Source: Anisus vortex (taxonomy: Eukaryota; Mollusca; Gastropoda; Planorbidae). From it: a stretch of 64,000 nt of DNA. The translations under genes were made by a program, and so were the position numbers. Position 1 is the stretch's first letter; every line of letters starts with the position of its first letter. The stretch spans positions 31,584,081 to 31,648,080 of the forward strand of contig OX421498.1 of assembly GCA_949126835.1 (NCBI GenBank). Direction: 5' to 3'. The notes beneath the pieces are model-generated. The model was not told where the DNA came from and searched no databases. It worked only from the letters and a program-made list of their open reading frames with translations. Of the stretch, positions 34,101-44,313 are shown one piece after another.

Positions 34101-36047
34101 CAAGAATCCCTCGGATTTAGTCCTTTCGAACTAATATTTGGCCACACTGTTAGAGGACCTCTGAAATTGCTCCAAGAAACTTGGACGACGTCAACAGAGA
34201 CCACGGGACTGTTATCTTATGTTGACAAATTTAAAAACCATTTATTTGATGCTTTTAATTGTGTTAAATCTAATTTGTCACAGGCTCAAGGCACAATGAA
34301 GACCTGGTATGACAAGAAAGCAAGAATAAGGAGTTTTGACCCCGGAGACAAGGTTTTAGTTTTCCTTCCTATCCCTGGTCAACCACTGAGTGCAAAATTC
34401 TCAGGACCATATGAGGTTGAGAAAAAAATCAGTAGTGTAAATTACCTGATAAAAACCCCTAACCGCAGAAGGGAAAAGAGGTTATGTCACATTAATATGT
34501 TGAAACCTTACTTCCATAGGGAAAAGGGTACACCTCAGGAAAATCCTCCTATTGTTCCCATGACCCCTATCACTCAGATACCTACTGATCTCCATAAAAT
34601 TGAACACAAATTTGCAGAATGCAAATTGCAAAACTCCTCTACCTTGAACAATTTTGATGCTAAGATCAATCATTTATCTTTGACTGAGAAAAGTTCAATA
34701 AAAAATTTGATTGCAGATTTTCCACAGCTATTTAGTGATGTTCCTAGAAGGACTCACCTCATTGAGCACGACATGGTTCTTGTTGAAGACTGCAAACCGC
34801 TTAAACAACACCCTTATAGGGCTAACCCTTTTCAACTTCAACACATAAGGCAGGAAGTTGAATACATGCTGAAGCATGACATCATAGAGCCCAGTGCTAG
34901 TGACTGGAGTTCCCCATGCGTGTTAGTCCCAAAAGCAGATAACTCCCTCCGCTTCTGCACTGATTACCGGAAGGTAAATGCGGTCACTAAAACTGATTCC
35001 TACCCAATACCCAGAATAGATGACCTCATTGACAAGATTGGTGATGCAAAATTTGTAACCAAAATTGACCTCTTGTCTGCATATTTTCAAATCCCATTAT
35101 CTCCTAGGGCCCAAGAAATTTCTTCTTTTGCAACCCCTGACGGTTTGTTTAAATACAAAGTAATGCCTTTTGGTTTGAAAAATGCACCAGCTACCTTTCA
35201 AAGATTAATCAACTCAATTGTACAAGACATTTTTCAATGCAATGCTTATCTAGATGATATTGTCATATACAGCAATGATTTTCCAACCCACGTAAAACAA
35301 TCGAGACATTTGTTCACCAAGTTAGACAATGCAAACTTAACAGTAAACTTAGCTAAAAGTCAATTTCGGCACGCCACAATTGAATATCTAGGTCATATTG
35401 TTGGCGGTGGAAAAATTAAACCAGTCGATGCCAAAATAACTGCCATTCAGAATGTCCCTATCCCTCAAACAAGAAAACAGGTTAGAAGTTTCCTTGGGAT
35501 GGCAGGGTATTACCGTAAGTTCTGTGCAAACTTTTCTACCATAGCATGTCCACTCACAGACCTTCTGAAGAAGAACTCTAAGTTCAAATGGGCTGACGAG
35601 TGTAATAAAGCATTTGAACAACTTAAGCTTATATTGTCCCATGCTCCTGTGTTAGTAACACCTAAGTTTGAAAAACCCTTTAAGATAGCAGTAGATGCAT
35701 GTGATACTGGAATGGGAGCCGTCCTATTTCAGGAAGATGATGACAAGATAGAACATCCCATATGTTATCATTCTCAGAAGTTTAATCCCCATGAGAAAAA
35801 TTACAGCACTATTGAAAAAGAACTGCTAGGTATTATACTTGCTCTGAAGCATTTTGACTTTTATGTGAATGGTTCTCCATATCCCATAGAGGTATTTACT
35901 GATCATAACCCACTAACCTTTTTGACTAGGGTTACTCAGAACCAAAGACTTCTCAGATGGAGCTTGTTTCTGCAGTCATATGATCTAATCATAAAGCACA
36001 TTAAAGGCAAAGATAATGTTATTGCCGATGCTTTATCTAGAATGTGA
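31164..36047 (+). CDS. Gag-PR-IN-RT-RH polyprotein of LTR-B
   Basis: A 1627-residue single frame. It has a SAP-like N-terminus (about 9-52), a charged coiled coil (about 85-130) and a SCAN-like capsid region (about 222-310). The zinc knuckle uses C360, C363, H368 and C373. Protease DTG starts at D543. Integrase has H777, H784, C814 and C817, catalytic D848, D907 and E943 (D-X35-E), and GPY at 1081-1083. Reverse transcriptase follows from about 1225, with catalytic D1302 and YLDD (D1364, D1365) and an MPFGLKNAP motif at 1334. RNase H has D1511, E1553, D1580 and D1622. Gag and Pol share one frame without a frameshift or stop between them, as in LTR-A, so Gag excess must be achieved some other way. 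The ATG chosen is the first in the frame and aligns with that of LTR-A. No missing key residue was seen. Confidence 0.97.
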   Translation: MESIANITNSELDKMSLTQLKGLAQSLGIEVSETTPTRFKLVDEIKECLIAQGKLTTDTVTEERDEEDTVSYHERTPDRNRECPVMNEQLKFQLEMQKIESQERIQIQQIQLAKMEAESRERIEMARLQGASISREGVNVDLIKFKKHIPEFKETHVDEFFLLFEKASEDYSFPTEKKALLLRSALNKGRAMDVILTLKAEEDNNYDVIKDKVLRAYEMVPEKYRKLFREARKDHDQSHVDFLRVKEKQLDRWLRSRYVSNDFEKLKNIVLLEEFLDCVRVDVRTHIADRGVEQVQAAARLADDYVLIHPTVKTYQNDKFKSTVKQNTNESYRQKPINTIHTSMSNTKKYNETQNTKPYCQHCKKEGHTKQNCWTLNRKVNKPKQELAGCYVSRSMINTATYKNNPEIELDILNSTCQTTASARKHFENKTNSQKSASRHSTPTESTDQDVSSHRSSMRKAISKRQKTVVFENSLLNPNQSLQTTPVCSLASSSSQFGSNLEQVTNKDPENTNLKDFMPFISDGYVSLPNDTLGRKHIKILRDTGASLTVILEGTIPLSEKTYTGQNVLLRGVEMGNMEVPLHRIQLQSELISGPVTVGVQPALPFEGISLLIGNDLAGGRVKPEPIMTRDPDLNDKPTEDAYLYPVCAITRGMSRNNVESNETTTKSSRELPEVDLSATFFARLLEGPSLETNENSLSPRQLLIQEQQNDVELAKLREEAVTAAESENVAECYYLKGDLLMRKWKPREATSDSNWENAHQIMVPARYRNDILHIAHDLPFAGHMGVNKTYHRVLPYFYWPGLRRDVASYCKSCHTCQMVGKPNQTIPVAPLQQIPAFSEPFSKILIDCVGPLPKTKAGHQFLFTIMCSSTRFPEAIPLRSITADKIADALTGFFTRYGLPRTVQSDQGTNFTSKLFGQVLKRLGIQHNVSSAYHPESQGALERFHQTLKSMLRTYCFEHSKDWDRGVPLVLFAAREAVQESLGFSPFELIFGHTVRGPLKLLQETWTTSTETTGLLSYVDKFKNHLFDAFNCVKSNLSQAQGTMKTWYDKKARIRSFDPGDKVLVFLPIPGQPLSAKFSGPYEVEKKISSVNYLIKTPNRRREKRLCHINMLKPYFHREKGTPQENPPIVPMTPITQIPTDLHKIEHKFAECKLQNSSTLNNFDAKINHLSLTEKSSIKNLIADFPQLFSDVPRRTHLIEHDMVLVEDCKPLKQHPYRANPFQLQHIRQEVEYMLKHDIIEPSASDWSSPCVLVPKADNSLRFCTDYRKVNAVTKTDSYPIPRIDDLIDKIGDAKFVTKIDLLSAYFQIPLSPRAQEISSFATPDGLFKYKVMPFGLKNAPATFQRLINSIVQDIFQCNAYLDDIVIYSNDFPTHVKQSRHLFTKLDNANLTVNLAKSQFRHATIEYLGHIVGGGKIKPVDAKITAIQNVPIPQTRKQVRSFLGMAGYYRKFCANFSTIACPLTDLLKKNSKFKWADECNKAFEQLKLILSHAPVLVTPKFEKPFKIAVDACDTGMGAVLFQEDDDKIEHPICYHSQKFNPHEKNYSTIEKELLGIILALKHFDFYVNGSPYPIEVFTDHNPLTFLTRVTQNQRLLRWSLFLQSYDLIIKHIKGKDNVIADALSRM

Positions 36048-36653
36048 TTTATGCATGTTAACTTTTACCAGAACACCTATGAATTGATTTACAGATGTGT
36101 ATTATATCAAATGAATCATTACTTATTTACTGAAACCTTATCAATATTTTTATATTGGTAAGATGCAATTTTAACTTTTTCTTAAAAGTTTTGATAAATA
36201 TATATATATACTTCACATTTATTGGTAACTCAGAAAAATATATATTACCCTCATCTTACATTTAAATATTTTTATGCATGACTACATTATTAAGTCATTG
36301 ATATTCAATTACTACAAGTACTGTTGAAATAACTATACGATTTTTCTTTCTTATATAATTACTTTACATGTGTATTATGCAAACTTATATGTTTTTGTTT
36401 TTTTGGAACAACTAGTTCCCACCTATCTTGTATTTTTACAGAAAAATGTAACCTTACTTTTAAAAGCCTTTGCACTTTATGAGTGAAGCTACAGAAATAA
36501 TATTAGTTTTGTAAGGGACTTTTAAAACTCGACATGATTCCCAATTCCTGAGTTGAATTTTATTATTGACTTTTGTAAACTTTTTGAAATGTACATAAGT
36601 TTGACCAAAGCAAATTTCCCATTTTAGATTATGGTTAATTTCCTTTTTCCTTT
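36048..36653 (+). other. 3' noncoding region of LTR-B
   Basis: AT-rich, no env-like frame longer than a few dozen codons. An (AT)n tract occurs near 36200. Confidence 0.65.
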
Positions 36654-36664
36654 AGGATGGGAGG
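36654..36664 (+). other. Polypurine tract of LTR-B
   Basis: aggatgggagg abuts the 3' LTR and would prime plus-strand synthesis. One T interrupts the purines. Confidence 0.8.
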
Positions 36665-37654
36665 TGTTATAAAGTTGCACCAATGCCCCTTCCTGACCTT
36701 TTAAACTAATCTAGATTCCAAGGGAAAGTTTGAGCCCGTTGTGTTTTTATAAACTAATTAGATTTCCCACCCTCCTTTCCTGCTATCAATTACAAATTGT
36801 TTAGCCATCGTAATAAAACTACACTGGCACCTACAAGTCGTGACACTGAATTGTAATCGTAACTACAACTGCCCCACCTACACCCCTTCTTCAATTACCT
36901 CTCTCCTCCCATTCCGCATTTTTCCCTGAAGAAAACACATATACGCTCACCCACTTGCATAGATACTTTAATTGGAAGCGTCTCCAATAGCGCCTTAATG
37001 TCTATTTTGCTAAGGTTTAAGGACACCCTGAGGTCTGGCATGATTGTTATATTGTGGGAAGTTTAATCAATGTACTGTAATTAAGTAAGATTAATGTTTT
37101 CAAGCTAAACCCTGACTTAGCCCCGCCCACCTAGTTTTCGAACAAAGAGGAACGGAAATGTTGTTCTATTAATTAAACGACATTCTTACCAGACTTGTGT
37201 CTGTGTTTTTGGGAGTGGAAGTTTTTCCCCTAGTTACGATTGGCTGTACCCTAACCAATGAGTACTTCTGGGTAATGAGAAGATATACTTTAAAAAGCCA
37301 TGTTTCTCCCTTCAGACTGGAGTTGAGTTTAAGTTCAGTTGAGTTCCGAGTTGAGAGTTTATCTCCGTAGTAGGAACATTACTTGTACATAGTGTTTATC
37401 AGGATTAGTTTTGGACTTGTATTTTTTCTTATGTGTCTTCGTCTTGTATTCAAGTGTTATACTAAATAAAATCACAATTGTCGTGCAACTGGTGTTGATC
37501 TCAATTAAAATTCAAGGTATTACATGGAATTAACATTGAAATAGAATCATAATTACTGAAGTAATCAAGCCCATATAAAAACAAACAACTCTTGGAATAT
37601 TGAGCCTACACCTAGACAACAGCCAAATACACAATATTGCACGAGTACGTAACA
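36665..37654 (+). repeat. 3' LTR of LTR-B (990 bp)
   Basis: Same length as the 5' LTR, with a single visible difference (T at 37286 for G at 30572). Followed by cttag (37655-37659), the right copy of the target duplication. Confidence 0.95.
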
Positions 37655-37661
37655 CTTAGAG

Positions 37662-38065
37662 TATGCAGGATTCAATGTCTTTATTCAATTCACTGTGCAC
37701 AACGATCCAAAACAATATTCTACACAAGATTCCGATGTCTTTAAGGTCTATTTCTACGCAACGTTCGCTGTCTTTAAGGTCTGATTCTGAGCAGGATTCG
37801 ATGTTCTTTCTTGAGGTCTGATTCTGCGTCGGATTCGATGTTCTTAAGGTCTGATTCTGCGCAGGATTAGATGTTCTTAAGGTCTGACTCTGCGCAAGAT
37901 CCCTATCTTTAAGGTCTGATTCTACGCAAAGTTCGCTGTCTATAAGGTCTGATTCTACGCAAAGTTAGCTGTCTTTAAGGTCGGATTCTGTGTCTTTAAG
38001 TTCGGATTCTACGCAACGTACGCTGTCTTTATGGTGTGATTTTACACAATATTCCCTGTTTTTAA
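37662..38065. repeat. Degenerate minisatellite of about 30-38 bp
   Basis: About a dozen imperfect units built on 'tctttaaggtctgattct' plus 'acgcaaagttcgctg' or 'gcgcaggattcgatg'. Unit length drifts. The array starts just beyond the LTR-B target duplication and is absent from its left flank, so LTR-B landed at or near its edge. Confidence 0.85.
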
Positions 38066-40160
38066 GACTTCATTTTACGCTACTGACAAGACTTGAACAA
38101 TGTGATTTATATCGTATTTTGAAATTATTGCTGCTTTGGTTCATTTTATAATTTACAGCTACAAATGAAATTTTTAATTTAAAAAAACATACACCCCCCC
38201 CCCCCTCCTCAATGGGGAACATGTTCTTTTTGTGTGTGAGTGTAAATAGTTTGTGAAACCAGGCGATTGAACGACTATATAGCACTCTCATTAAACACTG
38301 TTTTTTTTTTTACAACACATTGAAATGAAAACAGCTAAACAAACATTAATAAATAGTCTTATAATAATAATAAACACACAAGCGGAAAACTGCATGGAAG
38401 AAACTGTCAACTTCAATATAATAGAGGCAGCGGCCAACAGTTGGGTACCAGTAGGTGGATGGCGTGGACTTGTGTAAGGGTGCCATCGAGCGAGGGGTGG
38501 AGGGGTGGAGAGAGGTAATTCTTCTTTCAGGAACTTGTAAAAGATTGCGTGGCATGAGATCCATTCCATTTTATTTTTACTTCTTTTTTTCTTCTCCTTC
38601 CCCAGTCAGCTATGTCAAATGTTCTTCATAGCCTGTCACGCTTGGGCAGCAAAGAACAAACTTCTAAATGGGGGGGCTTTTGGAATAAACCAGAAGTTGC
38701 CCCCCCGTTTCTCTTTGTGACGTTACGCAAATATTTCCCCCTTTACTCTATTAATCGAGCTGGTTTAGTTAACAGTTAGCACACGTACACACAGAGCCAG
38801 GCTTGCAGGCAGCCCGAGATTTGGAGGTGGGTAAAGGGCGGGAATTAGCGCAATAGACTCGCTGGCAGAAATCAGTTAACAATACAAGGCGGGAGGGAGG
38901 GAGGCATTGTAAAGAATGTATTCAAAAGAAAAAAATTTTAATGTTCATATATTATGAAGACTTGTGCAAGGCATTAGAAAGCTTTGGATATAATGAACAG
39001 CGAGGGCTTGAAAAAAGAGGGAAATAGAACAGGTAACGCCAAACGAATCTTTTGGGGATTGTGTGTATGTGTGGCGGGTGTTGTTGTCGTCGTTTAGGCA
39101 TCAGTGGGTGTTGTATAGGGCGTCAGAAGCTGTTTTAGGCATCAGCGGGTGTATAGGGTGTCAGAAGCTGTTTAGTCACGACAGTTACACGGTGATAGAA
39201 TTTCGTTTTGAAAGAAATCAGTGTGGGGGGGGGGGGCAATAGGCTGGTGTCTGGGCTATCAGTGATGGAAGAATGCAGATTTAAACGTATATTTAGTGGG
39301 GCGGCGAGGGTGTTTATAGTTTTGTCGTGAGGGGCGGGAGGAGTGGCGAGTGGGCGACGAGACACATTTTAAAGTCCAATTGGTAAAGTGTGCGTATTTA
39401 TATCATTACTAGGAGGTATGCCCGTGCCCGTCAAAATGACGGAGAAACGAATGATTACAATGTGTTTTATATTTATATCATTATTACCTCCTTTAGTTGT
39501 GCCGTGGCCAATTTTCAAACTAACTTGTCGGTGTGTGCAGCAATTTATCTTTTGACTATCGAAGCAAAGCAGTGTCTTTCTCTTCGTTTTCTGTCGTTGT
39601 GCATTATATTATTATTGTGTGACTATTTAACTGTAAGAGATGCTCTGATATTGGACACTAGATCTTTTTCTTGTTACACGAGAGGGTTTCTTTTGTTTTA
39701 TTGCATCTTATACTTATATTGTATTCAAAAAATAAATAGAACAATAATTTCAGGTTAAATTGGTGTTATGTTGTGGATGAAACTTTTGACAATTATTTGT
39801 TAATACTTACGAGAAATATTTTGATTTTTTTTTTACGACTCTTTAAAATGAGCCTAGACTCTATTTGAAAAGTAAAAATAGAGGTCGTAGTGAAATAAAT
39901 GAGCATGGCCAAACTTAAGGCAAGCATCCTATATATTTATATGACAATTAGTAAATAAAATGGCTGGCAACCAAATAAGTTTCAAGACAACCATCACGGT
40001 TGGTTGGATTTGAATGCCCCCAACGTGCAAGGAGAAAATAACCCCAGGCATTGGGAACTGTTAATCCCGGCGCCCTGCCGCTTAGACCCAGGCAGTACTA
40101 AAAATACCAGAGTTTTGTAAATAAGTTAGAACAGTGATAATACCGGACGTCATGAGATAG
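38066..40160. other. Gene-free stretch
   Basis: C run at 38193-38205; a two-copy repeat of about 45 bp with 'tgttttaggcatcagcggg' (39093-39173); G run at 39223-39234. The 122-codon plus-strand frame at 39390 is AT-rich and hydrophobic without a recognisable family and is not called. A tRNA-like relic may lie at 39995-40100. Confidence 0.5.
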
Positions 40161-41290
40161 CGTTAAAACTCGCGCCATTTTAAATAGAATAAAACAGAGG
40201 AAGGGGTGAGAAAGTTAGAGATATGAACAGAGAAAGTTGGCGAGACATTTACATGAGACAGAGAGACAGAGAGAGAGAGAGAGATGGTGAAACATAGATA
40301 CAGGAAGGGATACGAAGAAGAACGGGAAAGAGGGATACTGAAAGAGAAAAGAAATAGAAATGGTGATAAGAGATACAGAGAGATATGAGAGAAGGTGAGA
40401 GATAGGGGGGAAAGAGGGGGAGAGATATGCGAAGAGAGGGTGGGAGAGCGAGAGGAAGAGATTTGCGGAGGTAAGTTGAGAGAGAGAGAGAAGAGGTGAT
40501 GAGAGAGAGAGAGGGGGAAAAAGAAGGCGAGAGAGAGAGAGAGGGTGAGAGAGTGGAATAGAGTCCAAAATGTGGAGAGAGGGTGAGAAAATGAGAGGAA
40601 GAAAAGGTGTGAGAGAGAGAGGCACTGAGGGTGAGAGAGATACAGAGTGACGGTGAGAGGTACAGAGAGAAGGTAAGAGAGACACAGATAGAAGGTGAAA
40701 GAGATACAGATAGAAGGTGAGAGAGACACGGATAGATAATGATAGATACAGAGAGAAGGTGAGAGTGACACAGAGAGAAGGTGAGAGTGACACAGAGAGA
40801 AGGTGAGAGTGACACAGAGAGAAGGTGAGAGTGACACAGAGAGAAGGTGAGAGTGACACAGAGAGAAGGTGAGAGTGACACAGAGAGAAGGTGAGAATGA
40901 CACAGAGAGAAGGTGAGAGTGACACAGAGAGAAGGTGAGAGTGACACAGAGAGAAGGTGAGAGTGACACAGAGAGAAGGCGAGAGAGATACGGGGAGAAG
41001 GTGAGAGAGACACATAGAGAAGGTGAGAGAGATACGGAGAGAAGGTGAGAGAGACAGAGAGAAGGTGAAAGAGACACATAGAGAAAGTGAGAGAGAGACA
41101 CAGAGAGAAAGTGAGAGAGACACAGAGAGAATGCGAGAGAGATACGGAGAGAAGGTGAGAGAGACAGAGAAAAGGTGAGAGAGACACATAGAGAAGGTGG
41201 AGAGATACGGAGAGAAGGTGAGAGAGACAGAGAGAAGGTGAGAGAGACACATAGAGAAGGTGAGAGAGACACAGAGAGAAAGTGAGAGAT
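40160..41290. repeat. GA-rich satellite with 22-bp units
   Basis: The left half is irregular GA-rich sequence. From about 40740 a 22-bp unit, agtgacacagagagaaggtg plus two bases, repeats about ten times almost perfectly, then continues as variants ('gagacacatagagaaggtg', 'gagatacggagagaaggtg') to 41290. All three minus-strand frames stay open for over 330 codons because the unit lacks stops in any phase. These frames read Ser/Leu/His repeats and are not genes. Confidence 0.93.
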
Positions 41291-41954
41291 ACAAAGAGAT
41301 AGAAGAGGAGAATCCTATCTCAACAGTTTATCCTCTCAGTCTTTATTGTTCAGCCTACATCTGGCAAGGCCAAGTGTGTGTAAAATGTAAATATAAGCAC
41401 ACTGACACTCACACACACCTATATATTTGAATCCGTAGAGCTGCAAGTCATTATTAGAATAAATTCCCCATACCGCACAGCGCCGTGAAAAAACAAACAA
41501 CAACACCACTCTTTCATCGCATTGGATCCCGCCCCGCCCCCCTTTCAATCATTCTTTATGCGCAAGCAATAATACACGCCATTTGGGCTGTCGAGTGGAT
41601 CTTCAAATAGGCCTTAATATACATTTCATTCTGCTCCCGAACAAAATATAAACAAGACAACTAACTACTGAGACAGAAACAGGCAAACGAAACACACAGA
41701 GCCCATAGTCGTCAATCGATTGCGTTTCAACATGTTGTTTTAAAAACCTATAATTTCTAAACTTTAAATGTACAGACCCTTAATGGGGAAGGGGGTGAGG
41801 AAAAGGAGAAAGGGGGGGGGGTAGAGAAGTAGGCGACAACTAGAATCTCATTTGTTGCAATATTAGCGTAGTGTTGGGGGGGGGTGTCGTTGTATTTTCG
41901 TGAGTTGTTTTTTTTTTATATTGGATCACAAGCTACTGTTTGTCAAATAAGAAG
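41291..41954. other. Gene-free stretch
   Basis: Poly-G at 41811-41821 and 41875-41883; no supported gene. Confidence 0.5.
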
Positions 41955-42117
41955 CTGAAAAACTGTTATAAAAAGTTCTGAAAAACTGTTATAAAAAGTT
42001 CTGAAAAACTGTTTTAAAACGTTCTGAAAAACTGTTATAAAAAGTTCTCAAAAACTGTTATAAAAAGTTCTGAAAAACTGTTATAAAAAATTCTGAAAAA
42101 CTGTTATAAAAAGTTCT
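41955..42117. repeat. 23-bp minisatellite, 7 copies
   Basis: Unit starting ctgaaaaactgttataaaaa, 23 bp, seven copies with a few substitutions. Confidence 0.95.
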
Positions 42118-42243
42118 ATTTGACGAATGCCCTTGTGTAAAGTAGATCATTTAATTTCATGTTTTCTTTGCACGTGAGCAAAATATTTAACTGCACGCTT
42201 CGCTTCATTTGCAAATGACACGTTACTTGATTACAGGTTTCTC

Positions 42244-42452
42244 CAGGGGTCGGCAACCGTTTTATAATGGTGTAATCCAAAAAAAGTATTTAAAATTCGT
42301 TCAGAGTGCCAACATCATAAAAGTCATACTGATTTAGGACTCAATTCCTTGTAGAAGAGACTAGACCTTTTTTTAGGGGTGTCATCCGCGCGCCAATGAA
42401 AATTGCTCTGCGTGCCAAGTCTGGCGCGCGTTACGTGGGTAGCCGACCCCTG
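42244..42452. mobile_element. hAT-like MITE, 'GGGGTCGGCAACC' family
   Basis: 209 bp. TIRs caggggtcggcaacc and ggtagccgacccctg (one mismatch when inverted). Interior 'attgctctgcgtgccaagtc' is shared with the element at 53930, so both belong to one family. The 8-bp flanks (ggtttctc and tcctagac) do not match, suggesting an older copy. Confidence 0.82.
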
Positions 42453-42732
42453 TCCTAGACGAAGCTACTGTTCAAATGTTGAGGAAAGTGGCAGCTAGTC
42501 AGGGGCGGCAACAAATCTCTCGTCACACCATTCACGGACGGTTTCCGAAACATGTGGGTTAAGCCGCCAACCGTACTTTAAGACAGCTGTGGTTTAAATG
42601 GTTTTAAAACTACCCGTGGTTTAAGACGCATGGGCTTCAAGACACCGATGGTTCAAAACTTTAAAGCCATTTAAGCGTTTGAAGATTACTTTGACTTACG
42701 AGCCTAAAGTATAATAAATACCCCTCTGTTTC

Positions 42733-42780
42733 AGCACCCTTCGGACCAAACTGATCATAGGGCTGGTGAAGCAGCGTTCA
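42733..42780 (-). mobile_element. SINE-A 3' fragment
   Basis: Only the body end is present: cttcggaccaaactgatcat and 'gggctggtgaagcagcgttca'-type sequence, then an abrupt change into unrelated sequence just before the 65-bp array. Confidence 0.75.
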
Positions 42781-42799
42781 AGATACAGTGAAACTACAA

Positions 42800-43270
42800 G
42801 AGCGTTTAAACATTTGTTAAGAATATGGGAGTTGTAAGTGTTGTTACATTGATCTTCTACTTTCTATAGTTTAAACATTTGTTGAGAATATGGGAGTTGT
42901 AAGTGTTGATACATTGATCTTCTACTTTCTATAGTTGAAACATTTGAAGAGAATATGGGAGTTGTAAGTGTTGATACATTGATCTTCTACTTTCTATAGT
43001 TGAAACATTTGAAGAGAATATGGGAGTTGTAAGTGTTGATACATTGATCTTCTACTTTCTATAGTTGAAACATTTGAAGAGAATATGGGAGTTGTAAGTG
43101 TTGATACATTGATCTTCTACTTTCTATAGTTGAAACATTTGAAGAGAATATGGGAGTTGTAAGTGTTGATACATTGATCTTCTACTTTCTATAGTTGAAA
43201 CATTTGAAGAGAATATGGGAGTTGTAAGTGTTGATACATTGATCTTCTACTTTCTATAGTTTAAACATTT
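42800..43270. repeat. 65-bp minisatellite, about 7 copies
   Basis: Unit of 65 bp containing gagaatatgggagttgtaag and cattgatcttctactttct. Internal copies are nearly identical; the first and last units carry 'tttaaacatttgtt' in place of 'ttgaaacatttgaa', so the array has matching edges. Confidence 0.95.
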
Positions 43271-44098
43271 GTTTTTATACTTAAGAAAATACAGGTATGC
43301 TTATATAATACATAAATGGCTTTAATAGGTTTATCGATATACTTTGTATGGACTACTAATAGTTCATAAAATAAACATTGAACATTATGAAATTTTGAGA
43401 TTACACACAAGATAAAGAACATGAAACTACATCACATAATGCACGAAGAATGATACAGTGTATATATAGCACAGGTAATATCATAATTCAATTGGGATGC
43501 GTTATCATAGAAAGATGGTGTTTGTGTATGATTTATGTTATGTGTTATACAGGCTGTGCAAACTTTAGTTTTATAGATTTAGATAGAGAATGTTTCTTTA
43601 TTGTTGACAGTGTACAGCCAAAATGATGATTTGATTTTAGGTTAAACCAGTCGGAAGAGCCGTTTGTGCAGTTGAAATATTGATCTTCTTGACTCGCCGG
43701 TTCATTTCTGTTTTTAGAATATTACATAAAAGCATTGAAACATTACCCACGTTCTTAAGCTCAATCTTTGATTGTAAACTCGTGAAAATCCTCAGCTCCA
43801 ATAGTACGGTAACATAATAATATACTTTGGTTGTGTACAGTCAAAACATGGATACTATATATAATATACTATGTACATTATAAAGATGTAAATATATACA
43901 AACAGAACTGGGCCACTGATATGGAGAACCAGCACTATATCGTTATGACCACCACATTGCTCATTGCTAGCATTAAATCATGAGTGCTACTTTCACATGG
44001 GTGTCCCAAAATATTAAGTAAGGTAATAACCCCTATGCTCACTACCACGACACGAAATGAAAGTCTTTGTAGCAGTATTTTCTCCTTCAAACTACTAG
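43271..44098. other. Gene-free stretch (possible intron side of the next feature)
   Basis: AT-rich sequence with no exon recognised. It ends in a pyrimidine-rich stretch, ttttctccttcaaactactag, split here as ttttctccttc plus aaactactag, which could be a splice acceptor. Confidence 0.4.
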
Positions 44099-44313
44099 GT
44101 TTTCTCCACATGGACACCAAAACAAACCGTGCCGTACAGAGAAACAAGCAAAAAAAAAAAGTGAAACTCCCCATGAAGGAGTCGACGGACAACCCATCCT
44201 CCTCCCTACCACCTCCCGCAGTACTCGAGGAAAACCTGGAAGAAGAAGTGTCGCGAGGGCGCACACCGAGTGTCATTGAGCGCCACCTCGAAACCACTCC
44301 TTTGCCCACTTAA
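44099..44313 (+). CDS. Candidate terminal coding exon of an unknown host gene
   Basis: The plus-strand frame is open from 43984 and ends TAA at 44311-44313. From about 44110 it looks like real protein: lysine-rich (NKQKKKVKL), then Ser/Pro (SSSLPPP), acidic (EENLEEE), then SRGRTPSVIERHLETTPLPT. Codon third positions are mixed and C/G-rich, unlike the surrounding AT-rich DNA. A possible acceptor (ctactag) lies at 44092-44098, and an AATAAA lies 117 bp past the stop (44430-44435). The C-terminus would be disordered. I do not recognise the family and found no partner exon. A 124-codon minus-strand frame (43935-44309) overlaps it and looks less protein-like. Chance remains a real possibility. Confidence 0.35.

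Larger units (their letters stand above)
29951..37654 (+). mobile_element. LTR-B: apparently intact Gmr1-like Ty3/Gypsy retrotransposon
   Basis: A 7704-bp element with 990-bp LTRs, an 18-nt tRNA-Pro primer site, one 1627-residue gag-pol frame, a polypurine tract and a 5-bp target duplication. Pol order is PR-IN-RT-RH. The two LTRs differ at one position that I can see (G at 30572, T at 37286), so the insertion is young. All recognisable catalytic residues are present and the frame is uninterrupted, so it could be active. Its protein is clearly homologous to that of LTR-A, but the LTRs are unrelated in sequence, so the two are different families. No chromodomain or env was seen. Confidence 0.96.

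Noticed and set aside
36048..36653. env gene in LTR-B, and the same region in LTR-A
   Set aside because: No frame of useful length, no signal peptide or membrane segment.
39390..39758. 122-codon frame as a membrane protein
   Set aside because: Hydrophobicity follows from T-rich DNA; no family resemblance or supporting signal.
39985..40105. tRNA-derived SINE relic
   Set aside because: A B-box-like ggatttgaatgcccc and a 'ccgcttagaccc' are present, but spacing and flanks do not allow a confident call.
40163..41294. Minus-strand frames of 333-369 codons
   Set aside because: Products of a stop-free 22-bp repeat in all phases; not protein-like.
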